Notes under the pieces: generated by a model
Told to the model about the DNA's origin: nothing
Database searches by the model: none
What the model saw: the letters and a program-made list of their open reading frames with translations, nothing else
Part shown: piece after piece, positions 8,801 through 16,321 of the stretch
How positions within the stretch are numbered: position 1 is the first letter of the stretch
Layout: each line of letters opens with the position of its first letter
Made by a program: the position numbers and the translations under genes
Assembly (NCBI GenBank): GCA_035288225.1
Contig: DATEAT010000110.1
Location: 1-39,713, forward strand
Source of the DNA: RBG-16-64-43 sp035288225
Lineage (GTDB): Bacteria > Chloroflexota > Anaerolineae > Anaerolineales > RBG-16-64-43
DNA: 39,713 nt
Direction: 5' to 3'

Positions 8801-9871
8801 TCAGCTGACGACGACGCGCGTGCCCGGGGTGCCTTGGACGAGATGCTCGCCGGAAGGTACCACCGGCATTGTCCATCGATAGATCCAGCGCGCAGCTTCC
8901 GAGGGCAAGTTGATGCAGCCGTGCGAGCGCGGGCGTCCGAAGTCGTTATGCCAGTAGGTTCCGTGAAAGGCCACTCCGGTCGTGGTGAAGTAGGAGCACC
9001 ATGGCACGCCGGGTAGATCGTAGCCATCGCTGGCCGAGTCGCCGGCGGCCATATGCCGTGAGGGACGCTTGTAGAAGACCTTGTGACGCCCGCGAGGCGT
9101 CATCGATTCCCCGTTGCCCATGGCGAGGCCCGTGGAGGCGCGGCTCATGAAAACCGGAGTGTCGTCCTGGTAAGCCACCACCCATTGGCGAGCCAGGTCG
9201 ACCTCCAGGCGCTTTCGCTCCGGTTCCATCTCAGGGGCAATCGGCGCCATCTCATGCTCTGGAACGGGACGGAAATGCTCCGCCAGGCCCCAGTGGCTGA
9301 GGCGTGTCCGATCGTCGTCGATGCGGTACCAGACCTTGCCGTCCTCGGCCTCGGCAATCTCGCCGACCCAGAAGGTGCAGCCATAGTAGTAGCGATAGGT
9401 GCGCGAAAATCCATACCCGGGGCGGGTGCGCACATCGGTGAAAGGTACCGACACATCCACGAGTGCTCCGTTGAGTGGGAGCGAAAGGAGCGGCATCTGA
9501 AAGCGTGTGGCCACAGGCTGCAACCCGCCGGAGTGAATGTACTCCGCCTCGCCCACGCGGTACCAGATGCGGTTGTGGGCCGGTTCTTCGGAGACGACCA
9601 CCTCGTGCACGCTCAGCAGGACATCGTGGCCGAGGGTCTCCAGTTCTTCGCCCTGGAGATGAGGCTCGCGGCGAACCTTGACCCCGTACGAGTAGGCCAC
9701 GCGCGCCTGCCATGCCTCGGCCGGGGCGGCCCGCAGCGCGCCCACGGGCGCGGCCGCGGTGAGCAAACCGAGGCTGGCCAGATGCAGGAACCCGCGTCGC
9801 GAGAGAGTGGAGGTGACCTGCGGCGCCGAGGCTATCAGCGCGTCGAGCGCCATGGAGGTTTCGTCGGCCAT
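8801..9871 (-). CDS. L,D-transpeptidase (YkuD) with a Tat-like signal
   Basis: The 356-residue protein has a twin-arginine signal, SRRGFLHLASLGLL at residues 24-37, followed by a hydrophobic stretch and an Ala cleavage region. Two SH3-like beta repeats occupy about 55-215 (KVRREPHLQGEELETLG and DVRTRPGYGFSRTYRYYYG). The C-terminal YkuD domain (about 220-356) has HGTYWHNDFG and SHGCINL with nucleophile C319. Such enzymes make 3-3 cross-links or attach proteins to peptidoglycan outside the membrane. The start at 9871 has only a weak ribosome site and M7 is an alternative. The gene follows the second L,D-transpeptidase by 11 bases, so they form one operon with the amidase at 10935-11711. Confidence 0.9.
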   Translation of the reverse strand: MADETSMALDALIASAPQVTSTLSRRGFLHLASLGLLTAAAPVGALRAAPAEAWQARVAYSYGVKVRREPHLQGEELETLGHDVLLSVHEVVVSEEPAHNRIWYRVGEAEYIHSGGLQPVATRFQMPLLSLPLNGALVDVSVPFTDVRTRPGYGFSRTYRYYYGCTFWVGEIAEAEDGKVWYRIDDDRTRLSHWGLAEHFRPVPEHEMAPIAPEMEPERKRLEVDLARQWVVAYQDDTPVFMSRASTGLAMGNGESMTPRGRHKVFYKRPSRHMAAGDSASDGYDLPGVPWCSYFTTTGVAFHGTYWHNDFGRPRSHGCINLPSEAARWIYRWTMPVVPSGEHLVQGTPGTRVVVS

Positions 9872-9882
9872 ATCTGCAGGCC

Positions 9883-10938
9883 CTAGTAGTGGACGTTGAC
9901 CAGCGTGCCCACGGAGGCAAAATCGAAGAGCCACCCGGCCTCGGAGGTACGCATGTTGACGCAGCCATGGCTCATCGGGTGGCCGAAGTTGTTGTGCCAG
10001 TACGTGCCGTGCAGTGAATAGCCCTGGTAGAAGTACATCACGTAGGGCACATTCGGCAGGTAGTACCCCGGCCCGGCCATATCGTCGTAGCGGTACTTGA
10101 CGTAGATGCGGAAACGTCCGACGACGGTCGGATGCGCGGAGGTGCCGGTCGAAACGACAAACGTCCTCAGGAGTGTGTCGCCCTCGTAGGCGAACACACG
10201 CTGCGACGACAGATCGACGTCGATCCAGCGCACACCGCCGGTGGAGGGCGGCAGGTCGTAGTTGATCGGCGGCAGTGGCGTGGAGGTGGGCCGCGGGGTC
10301 GACGTGGGCGAGGGCGTGAAGGTCGGCGTGGGTGACGGGGTGAATGAAGGCGTGACGGTTGGCGTGAAGGTGGCAGTAAACGTGGGCGTGGCCGTACCGC
10401 GGTCTTTCTCGATCTCGCCGAAGACCATCGGGTTCTGGGCGGCGCTGGCCGCACGGGCAAAGGCAGTAGCTGTCACCACCAGCATGCACGAGAGCAACAC
10501 GCCCGTGGTGGCCCAGCCCCAGCCGATTCGACGACGCGGTTTGCTCGGGCGAGTCGCCACTGCAGGGGCCACACGCTGCTCGGCCACAGCTTTCTGCGCA
10601 ACTCTCACGGGTTGCGTCGCCGAGGCCGGCGGCGCGCCAGCCGTGCTGTCCTCAACCCTCTTAGGTGGTGACGGCGGCAGCGACTCCAGAGATGTCAGGG
10701 CGGATCGAATCGCCTGGCTGTGCGGGTTAAGGGCCAGCGCGTGTTTGAGATAGGCTTTGCGCTGCGCGGGAGACGCCAGCGCAGCCATGACCATCCAGGC
10801 CAGTTCGCAGGCCGGATCGTTGCGCAGCGCCTCAAACGCCAGGCGGCGGGCTGTCGGGCGATCACCGCGCGCCAACGCGGCGCGCGCCTCAACCGCCAAC
10901 GACACGGCGTCCTTCGCGTTCGCGGAGGGCTGGCTCAC
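9883..10938 (-). CDS. Membrane-anchored L,D-transpeptidase with N-terminal TPR-like helices
   Basis: Domains of this 351-residue protein, in order: a cytoplasmic helical region resembling TPRs (about 10-90, RRLAFEALRNDPACELAWMV), a basic Pro-rich segment, one transmembrane helix (about 136-160), a Thr/Pro-rich outside linker (about 180-222) and a YkuD domain with HGTYWHNNFG and SHGCVNM, nucleophile C326. Its topology puts the TPR inside and the catalytic domain outside, which is unusual for this family. The GTG start at 10938 overlaps the amidase stop in a GTGA tetranucleotide, so translation is probably coupled. The frame runs about 15 codons further upstream, but those lie inside the amidase gene. 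Confidence 0.9.
   Translation of the reverse strand: MSQPSANAKDAVSLAVEARAALARGDRPTARRLAFEALRNDPACELAWMVMAALASPAQRKAYLKHALALNPHSQAIRSALTSLESLPPSPPKRVEDSTAGAPPASATQPVRVAQKAVAEQRVAPAVATRPSKPRRRIGWGWATTGVLLSCMLVVTATAFARAASAAQNPMVFGEIEKDRGTATPTFTATFTPTVTPSFTPSPTPTFTPSPTSTPRPTSTPLPPINYDLPPSTGGVRWIDVDLSSQRVFAYEGDTLLRTFVVSTGTSAHPTVVGRFRIYVKYRYDDMAGPGYYLPNVPYVMYFYQGYSLHGTYWHNNFGHPMSHGCVNMRTSEAGWLFDFASVGTLVNVHY
10271..10396 (-). repeat. Degenerate Thr/Pro-rich repeat region in the L,D-transpeptidase linker
   Basis: About 40 residues consist of repeated TPTFT-, TPSPT- and TPRPT-like units, encoded by GGCGTG-type repeats. This is a spacer through the cell wall, a feature common in Chloroflexota surface proteins. 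Confidence 0.75.
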
Positions 10939-11711
10939 GGCGTCACCGGTTCTGCCTGCAGCGGCTCGTTGCGCACAAAGCACAGCACGCCCTCGGCAAT
11001 ACCCAGGCTTGCTTGGTCGGCGTGCTGCGTGAGGAAAGTCCGATCGAGATACAGGAATCCGGTTTCGACAATCGCCGCCGGGGTGTTTTCATCGATCTCG
11101 CTGAAGCTGTGATACGAGTTCATGTCGCGGGTGATGCTGCCCGCGTGAAAGGGCAAGTTGGTGCGCGCCGCGTAACGTGCGACCAGGCAGGTGAGCAAGT
11201 GCTGCGAATCCTCCGGTGCGGTCCCGGCGGATGAGGCCGCCACCTTGAACCCGGTGGCCTGATCGTTGATGAACTCACACGAGTCGGCGTGGATTGAGAC
11301 GAGCGCCAGCGCCCGATAGTCCTTGAGCTTCTCGTCAAACTCCTGCAGCAGGTCCACTTGATAGCCCTGCCGCTCCAGAATCGTGACCACCCGGTCGGCG
11401 ATGTCTTTGTTGACCGCCGCTTCGGTCAGGCCGTCGGCGCACACCGCGCCTGAGTCGTTTCCGAAGTGGCCAGCCACCAGGCCGATGCGGCGGTTGAGCG
11501 AAAGGCCCGCCCCGGCTGCGCCAGGGGCGCTGGTCGGGCGCACCAGCCGGGCCAGCGAGGCCCGCAACACTTCGGGCGACAAGGTGGAGGGAGCGAACGT
11601 GACAAAACCCGTGGCCAGGACGAGCGCCAATCCCATCGTCCAGGCCATATAACGACTCGCGGCCGGGGCGCGAGGTCCCGTCCCGTTCGCAGCAGCATTC
11701 GGGGATTGCAT
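10935..11711 (-). CDS. N-acetylmuramoyl-L-alanine amidase (Amidase_3 family)
   Basis: This 258-residue enzyme cleaves the amide bond between MurNAc and the stem peptide. It has an N-terminal signal anchor (about 23-43), then a zinc amidase fold. The metal and catalytic residues expected for the family are visible: His in LVAGHFGNDSG, Glu in DGLTEAAVN, His in VSIHADSC and the catalytic Glu in AAIVETGFLY. All four being present suggests an active enzyme. It heads a three-gene cell-wall operon, with the next gene overlapping by four bases. The ATG at 11711 has no Shine-Dalgarno sequence, but the promoter just upstream places the transcription start on the A of the ATG. The mRNA therefore looks leaderless. 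Confidence 0.92.
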   Translation of the reverse strand: MQSPNAAANGTGPRAPAASRYMAWTMGLALVLATGFVTFAPSTLSPEVLRASLARLVRPTSAPGAAGAGLSLNRRIGLVAGHFGNDSGAVCADGLTEAAVNKDIADRVVTILERQGYQVDLLQEFDEKLKDYRALALVSIHADSCEFINDQATGFKVAASSAGTAPEDSQHLLTCLVARYAARTNLPFHAGSITRDMNSYHSFSEIDENTPAAIVETGFLYLDRTFLTQHADQASLGIAEGVLCFVRNEPLQAEPVTP

Positions 11712-11717
11712 GCCCGT

Positions 11718-11745
11718 ATGGTACCCGAAATCCGGGCTTTGACAA
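11718..11745 (-). promoter_or_regulatory. Promoter of the amidase/L,D-transpeptidase operon, giving a leaderless mRNA
   Basis: TTGTCA (11745-11740, five of six) and TACCAT (11723-11718, four of six) lie 16 bases apart on the minus strand. Six bases separate the -10 box from the ATG at 11711, so the predicted start site is the start codon itself. Confidence 0.55.
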
Positions 11746-12138
11746 AGTGACCCATGTTGCTTTCGCCTTACCGAGGCAAGACTGAGTTCCGCGCCCGCCC
11801 TCTTTCCTCGAGACAGGTGGGGGTGAGGTCGCTGGTCGGCACCACCTGTGGCGTGAGTGTTCGGTGTAGATGGACGTTCGCAGGGTGTCGCCCTTCTGAT
11901 TGTGACACGCGCAGCAGATCAAGAGCTGGGGACCGTCGAGGGCATAGCATGCATTGCCCTCAACCGCGAACGTATGGCATGGGCACAGAATGCCGCGCAA
12001 GGGAGAGTCGCATCGCCAGCCATGAGAGCTCCCGCGTAGCAAGTCGACGTTTAAGCCGCGCATCTCCCCGGCCAGCGCGGCTGGTCGTGACGGTGGAACT
12101 GCACGCCCCAGAGGCGCGCGCTTTCACGCCTGCCCAAG
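11746..12138. other. Long intergenic region without a recognised gene
   Basis: About 390 bases separate the amidase promoter and the ssb terminator. A minus-strand frame is open across it into the amidase, but its composition (clusters of Cys, His and Arg) does not resemble a known protein. I tested the region by eye for RNase P RNA, tmRNA, SRP RNA and 6S RNA signatures and found no convincing match. The only defined element is the R3 repeat at 11938-12007. Confidence 0.5.
11938..12007 (+). repeat. R3 70-bp repeat, copy E
   Basis: It shares GAGGGCATAGCATGCATT at the 5' end and ATGCCGCGCA at the 3' end with the four R3 copies at 22.5, 23.4, 30.4 and 33.7 kb, at the same spacing. In this copy GAGGGCA and TGCCCTC also form a perfect 7-bp inverted repeat around TAGCATGCAT. 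It is the only R3 copy left of 22 kb and has no visible inverted partner. Confidence 0.65.
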
Positions 12139-12172
12139 AGACAGGGCTGCCCCTTACGGGTCAGCCCTGTCT
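12139..12172 (-). terminator. Terminator-like hairpin downstream of ssb
   Basis: AGACAGGGCTG (12139-12149) pairs over 11 bp with CAGCCCTGTCT (12162-12172), and the loop can pair further (CCC/GGG). No clear U run follows on the minus strand. Confidence 0.6.
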
Positions 12173-12199
12173 TGGATGGATGGCCAAATTTGTGTGGGC

Positions 12200-12586
12200 T
12201 CAGGCGGTTGCGGCGACGGTTTCCTCCTCGGCTTCCGCGCCCTCCGGCTCATCGGGCTTGCGGTCGAGAATCTGCATGTTGGCGGCCACGACCTTCGTGC
12301 GGTAGTGAGTCTCGCCCTTGTCGTCCTGCCAGCGGTCGGTCTGCACTCTCCCATCGACGAAGATCAGACGACCTTTGGCCAGGTATTTCTGGCAGATTTC
12401 ACCCAGACGGCCCCAGGCATCGACCGTGAACCAGTCGGTCGCTTCCTTCGACTCGCCGCCGTCCGTCTTCCAGCGGCGGTCGACCGCTAGCGAGAAGGTT
12501 GCCACGCTGCGGTTGCCTGTCGTGGTCCGGGATTCCGGGTCCCGGCCCAGACGGCCAATGAGTTGGATTCGGTTGAGTCCAGGCAT
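12200..12586 (-). CDS. ssb: Single-stranded DNA-binding protein
   Basis: The 128-residue protein has the bacterial SSB OB fold: LNRIQLIGRLGRDPE, VATFSLAVDR, TDWFTVDAWGRLGEICQKYLAKG and FVDGRVQTDRW. It coats single-stranded DNA in replication and repair. The C-terminal tail is acidic but ends in EEETVAATA. It lacks the usual terminal Asp-Asp-x-Pro-Phe tip that recruits partner proteins, and the downstream frame does not supply one. It may be a second SSB or a lineage variant. The start at 12586 is preceded by GGGGGACTC. It is a single-gene unit ending at the 12139-12172 hairpin. Confidence 0.94.
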   Translation of the reverse strand: MPGLNRIQLIGRLGRDPESRTTTGNRSVATFSLAVDRRWKTDGGESKEATDWFTVDAWGRLGEICQKYLAKGRLIFVDGRVQTDRWQDDKGETHYRTKVVAANMQILDRKPDEPEGAEAEEETVAATA

Positions 12587-12722
12587 GAGTCCCCCTAAGT
12601 TGAACGGCGCGCGTGAGGCGACGCGGCCTTACGGACGGCGGGTGCCATCCCTTGATGATGAGTTTAGCATACCGGTGGGGCGCCTACAATCCCCCGTTGG
12701 GCGATGCAAGAGGCCGCAGGCC

Positions 12723-13877
12723 TCACGGGCCGCCGGCATCGTTGGCATACGTCGCCGCGTCGCTGGGCGTCTGCCCGGAGGGATCGGTGACGTAGACCCA
12801 CGTGCCCAGGTCGGCCCACTCGTAGATCCAGCGTGCGTCGCCGATCGACATGTTGACGCAGCCGTGCGAACGCTTATAGCCGAAGCCGTCGTGCCAGTAG
12901 GTGCCGTGGAGCGCGCGCGCCCGGTCGAAGTAAAGCACCCAGGGCACATCCTGCAGGTAGTAGTAGTCCGAGCGATCGGCGGCAAACGAGCCGCTCATCG
13001 GCTGGCGATCGACCTTCTTGAAAACCTGGAAGGTGCCCGGGCGAGTATGCCACGGGGGTATGCCGCTGGCCACCAGCGTCGCAAACACAAGCCGTCCGTT
13101 ATCGTAGGCGGCCAACGTCTGTTCGAACAGGTTGATCGTGATCCAGCGCGTGCCGATGGGCACGTCGGCCGGCGGGACGGCGCTGGGCTCGACCAGGCCG
13201 ACCTTCCTCTGATCCACCCATTGGTCCACCCCGATCATGTACCAGTTCAAGCCATCCACCTGGCGCGTGTCGTAGACCTGGACCACGGTGTAGCGCGGCA
13301 GCCATGTGCGCAATTCCACGCCCTTCGACCCCGGCGCGCTGCGCGGGTTGGTGCTCTCGACAATCCAGCCAAAAGGCCGGAGAGGTGTGGCCTCGAAGAG
13401 CAAACCCTGGAAGCGATGCACGCTGATGGGTGCGGCGTCGTCGCGGCGCACGATCTCCGAGCCGCCGGTAATGTAGAAGCGTTCGCCGTCGCGCTCGACC
13501 ACGTCCTGATAGCTGATAAAGACGAATCCGGGGAACTTGACGACCGCCCGGTTATCACTGGCAGCATCTGCCACGCTGGGGTAGAGATGGAGCTCGTTGT
13601 CCTTGGAGACGCGGGCGAAACCGAAATCCGGCGCGGCCAGCGCCGGGTCTGGCGAGGCGGCGGGCAGCGGCCGGGCCGGGAGGAGGCCCATCTCCCAGTA
13701 GTGCACGGCGCGCGAGCCCGGTCCGTTGGCCGGGCAGTCGGCCGGGCGATACATCTGATAACCTACCGTGCACACCTCGCCCGAGTCGGAGGCAGGGGGA
13801 AGCGCCTCGGCCCGCGCCACCTGCGGCGCGAGCACGGCCAAGGCCAGGACGATCAATGTGAGCCCCATCACCCGCAT
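12723..13877 (-). CDS. Secreted L,D-transpeptidase (YkuD), third copy
   Basis: The 384-residue protein starts at 13877, eight bases after GAGGTG, with a cleavable signal peptide (LTLIVLALAVLAPQVARAEA). The N-terminal 240 residues contain SH3-like beta repeats related in layout to the first transpeptidase (KDNELHLYP, RYTVVQVYDTRQVDGLNWYMIG). The YkuD domain (about 245-384) carries HGTYWHDGFG and SHGCVNM with nucleophile C340. It forms or edits 3-3 cross-links outside the membrane. A TATAAT on the minus strand lies 25 bases upstream of the start, between it and the eRF1-like gene, so it is likely a separate transcription unit. The upstream frame extends into that gap without a family match. Confidence 0.9.
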   Translation of the reverse strand: MRVMGLTLIVLALAVLAPQVARAEALPPASDSGEVCTVGYQMYRPADCPANGPGSRAVHYWEMGLLPARPLPAASPDPALAAPDFGFARVSKDNELHLYPSVADAASDNRAVVKFPGFVFISYQDVVERDGERFYITGGSEIVRRDDAAPISVHRFQGLLFEATPLRPFGWIVESTNPRSAPGSKGVELRTWLPRYTVVQVYDTRQVDGLNWYMIGVDQWVDQRKVGLVEPSAVPPADVPIGTRWITINLFEQTLAAYDNGRLVFATLVASGIPPWHTRPGTFQVFKKVDRQPMSGSFAADRSDYYYLQDVPWVLYFDRARALHGTYWHDGFGYKRSHGCVNMSIGDARWIYEWADLGTWVYVTDPSGQTPSDAATYANDAGGP

Positions 13878-13901
13878 ATGTGTTTCACCTCGAGACGGAT
13901 G

Positions 13902-13907
13902 ATTATA
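13902..13907 (-). promoter_or_regulatory. -10 box for the third L,D-transpeptidase
   Basis: A perfect TATAAT on the minus strand puts the start at about 13895 and gives a leader of about 18 bases that just contains the GAGGTG ribosome site. No -35 box is evident. Confidence 0.45.
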
Positions 13908-13936
13908 TCCAACGGCCGCCGGCACGGCCGCTGCCC

Positions 13937-15043
13937 TCAGTAGCGCAGGATCGCAGCGATGTGGCCTGCCTGCTCGAGGCGCGGGTTGCCGCTGATGACC
14001 TCGACCTCCGCCGTGCTGCGCATCGCCTTCTGCACCGCGAGCTCCACGGCATCTTCGATGGCCGCAGCTTTCTTTCCACAGTAGGGGCACGCCGGAAGAT
14101 CCTGCGCCGAAATCAGGCCGCACCCCGTGCAGACGTATCCCGGTGCGCGGTAGCCCTCGGTAATCATCAGCGTCAGTACTCGGCCGTCGTGCAGCGCGCG
14201 CAGCGTGTTCTCCAGCCCGGTCGTGCCGGCCTTGCCCTTTGCCGCCGCAGTGACTGCGCTCTCTACCAGACCCGCCTCGCGTGTGGCCTCCGCCACGCGG
14301 CCGACCTCGACCGCGCGCGCCAACAAATCGGCCGGTGCGGCGTCACGATCCGGCGAAAAGCTGCCGGCGACCAGTGACTGCCAAGCTTTTGGCAACACCG
14401 CCCGGAATTGGGCCAGGGTCTCCTCTGTGCCGGCGAGCAGGATCCGCCGAACCTGATGGCCCTGGAAGAAGGCCGCGCTGGCTTCGGCCGCCTCCCGCAG
14501 GTTGCGCTGTTCGATTTCCTGTTCGTGGTGCGACTGTCCGGCCTCGCCCCCGCGCCGTCCGGCCAAGGCTGAGGCCCCGCCGCTCTTGGTCCGCCGCACC
14601 GCCTCGCCCGTCACCTCCTGCGAAGCGACCATCTCTCCGAGATGATAGGCATACAAGCGCACGCCCTGCTTGTCGACGCGCGCCAAGCCGTAGCCCCCGT
14701 AGGCATCCAGGAGGTGGGCCAGCGGCTTCACGTACGGCTGCGGCAGCCAGCGGGCGCGGCTGCGCAGCGGCAGTTGGAAGTGGAAGGCCTGGAAGAATGC
14801 GGCTGGGGCGCACGAGAACACCACCGCGCTGCGGCCACTCCCATCGTACTCGTGCTCGAAGAACTTCTCGACGGCTTGGATGTCGGCGGCCGCCTCGTGC
14901 GGCAAGGGGCGCAACAAAGCACGCAGCCGGCGGCGCACGGGTTCTCCACCGCGCTCCGCCGGCTCGATATTCAGGTAGACGCTCAGCACGGGGTGCCCCG
15001 CGTCGAACTTCAGGAGACTCTTGAGATTCTGCTCACCGAGCAT
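13937..15043 (-). CDS. Bacterial eRF1-like protein (baeRF type) with zinc ribbon
   Basis: The 368-residue protein opens with LLKFDAGHPVLSVYLNIEP, the typical start of bacterial archaeo-eukaryotic release-factor-like proteins. The middle domain has the eRF1 RNase H-like fold pattern (GVRLYAYHLGEM). Its catalytic-loop region reads SGGASALAGR, where eRF1 has GGQSAL, so the glutamine is alanine (A157). Conventional peptidyl-tRNA hydrolysis is therefore doubtful. The C-terminal third resembles the eRF1 L7Ae-like domain and ends with a zinc ribbon, CTGC and CPYC. A ribosome rescue or quality-control role fits the family. It begins 50 bases after htrA, with AGGAGG upstream, and is the third gene in dnaJ-htrA order. 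Confidence 0.82.
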   Translation of the reverse strand: MLGEQNLKSLLKFDAGHPVLSVYLNIEPAERGGEPVRRRLRALLRPLPHEAAADIQAVEKFFEHEYDGSGRSAVVFSCAPAAFFQAFHFQLPLRSRARWLPQPYVKPLAHLLDAYGGYGLARVDKQGVRLYAYHLGEMVASQEVTGEAVRRTKSGGASALAGRRGGEAGQSHHEQEIEQRNLREAAEASAAFFQGHQVRRILLAGTEETLAQFRAVLPKAWQSLVAGSFSPDRDAAPADLLARAVEVGRVAEATREAGLVESAVTAAAKGKAGTTGLENTLRALHDGRVLTLMITEGYRAPGYVCTGCGLISAQDLPACPYCGKKAAAIEDAVELAVQKAMRSTAEVEVISGNPRLEQAGHIAAILRY

Positions 15044-15093
15044 CGCAGCCTCCTCATGAATTGTGTGCGCCGGCCGCCCACGCCGGCCAAACC

Positions 15094-16269
15094 TCAGGGG
15101 CGTGCGGCCAATGTGAGGCTGACCTCCTTCTGTTGACCATCCCGCAGCAGGGTGAGCTTCACCGTATCGCCTGGTGAGGCATTGAGAACCAGGTAAGAAA
15201 GTAGATCGGCGAAGTTGCGCAAAGGTATGTCGTTGACGGCGATGATCAGGTCGCCGCCCGCCTGCAACCCGGTGAGGGTGGTCGGCCGCGACCCGGCCCG
15301 CAGACCGGCCTGTTCGGCCGGGCTGCCAGCCGTCACCTCTTGCACGTAGACCCCGGTGCTCTGTGCCAGACCGAGCGCTTCTTGTTCGGCCAGGTGTAAC
15401 TCGCTCATGCCGGTGATGCCGATGTAAGGATAGTCGTAAGCACCCTTTTCGATAAGCGAGGGCAGCACACGCCGCACCACGTTGACCGAGATGGCAAAGC
15501 CCACGCCCGAGTTCACGACGTCGCCCGAGGTGGTGACCGAGGTGCTGCGAATGGCACGATTGATTCCGACCACATACCCTTGCAGGTCGAGCAGCGGGCC
15601 GCCCGAGTTGCCCGGGTTGACCGCGGCGTCGGTCTGGATGAGGTCGGCCGCGGAGAAGACGCCCCCGCCGGGGGAGGCACGTTCTGAATCGAGTGTGCGC
15701 CCCAACCCGGAAACGATGCCCAGGGTCATGGTGCTCGAGAGGCCAAACGGGTTTCCGATCGCCACCACCGGGGTGCCCACCCGCAGGGTCGAGGAATCAC
15801 CCAACGAGAGCGGCACGAGCTCCGCCTCGGGCACGGTCACCAGGATCACGGCCAGATCTGAGTCTGGATCCTCAGCGATAACCTTGCCGTGCGCCATCTG
15901 CCCGGAGGGGAAGTCCACCTCGAGACCGGTAGCCCCCGTGACCACGTGCAGATTGGTGACGATATGTCCCTGCTTGTCGACCACGAATCCAGATCCAAGC
16001 GCGCCGCCCTCCGCGGTGAACACGCGCAGCGAGACCACACCCGGATTCACTCGTTGGTAGAGGTCGCTCAACGCGCTGCTGGTCGATTCCGATGGCAGGC
16101 CAACGGCCGGAGCCAGCGGCGGCAGGTTCGGCCTCGAGGTGGTTTCGACCTGCGGCTGGGGCGTCACGACCGTCAAGGTGGCAAGATCGGGCAAAGTCAA
16201 CTGCGGCAAACTGGAACAGGCCAACGCCAGGAGGGCGCCGGCCACAACAACCATCGTCCATCGCTTCAT
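15094..16269 (-). CDS. HtrA/DegP-family serine protease lipoprotein with PDZ domain
   Basis: This 391-residue protein degrades misfolded proteins outside the membrane. A signal peptide ends in a lipobox (LALAC, lipidated C18), followed by a Pro/Thr linker. The trypsin-like domain has the full triad: H108 in TNLHVVTG, D138 in PDSDLAVI and S222 in NPGNSGGPL. One PDZ domain (about 285-391) follows, with AGLRAGSRP and GDLIIAVNDIPL. The start at 16269 is preceded by AGGGAGAG; the frame runs further upstream but only within dnaJ. It lies 52 bases after dnaJ and 50 before the eRF1-like gene, an arrangement that suggests a shared protein-stress transcript. Confidence 0.94.
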   Translation of the reverse strand: MKRWTMVVVAGALLALACSSLPQLTLPDLATLTVVTPQPQVETTSRPNLPPLAPAVGLPSESTSSALSDLYQRVNPGVVSLRVFTAEGGALGSGFVVDKQGHIVTNLHVVTGATGLEVDFPSGQMAHGKVIAEDPDSDLAVILVTVPEAELVPLSLGDSSTLRVGTPVVAIGNPFGLSSTMTLGIVSGLGRTLDSERASPGGGVFSAADLIQTDAAVNPGNSGGPLLDLQGYVVGINRAIRSTSVTTSGDVVNSGVGFAISVNVVRRVLPSLIEKGAYDYPYIGITGMSELHLAEQEALGLAQSTGVYVQEVTAGSPAEQAGLRAGSRPTTLTGLQAGGDLIIAVNDIPLRNFADLLSYLVLNASPGDTVKLTLLRDGQQKEVSLTLAARP

Positions 16270-16321
16270 TCGTCTCTCCCTGGCAATATTCCGCAGCGAG
16301 TGAGCCGCCGGCACGGGCCGG

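Noticed and set aside
11335..12063. Minus-strand frame with CPCH and CACH motifs in the 11.7-12.1 kb gap, suggestive of a Rieske or zinc protein
   Set aside because: The Cys/His spacing fits no known ligand pattern. The frame overlaps the amidase gene and its promoter, and it reads through an R3 repeat.
11746..12138. RNase P RNA, suggested by CGAGGAAAGAGGGCGGG on the minus strand
   Set aside because: The conserved GAGGAAAGTCCGGGC continuation and the distal ACAGAA-type conserved region are missing.
12318..13943. A 541-codon open frame on the plus strand, opposite the ssb and L,D-transpeptidase genes
   Set aside because: It runs antisense to two genes with complete family motifs, and its Arg/His/Ala-rich translation is typical of antisense frames in high-GC DNA.
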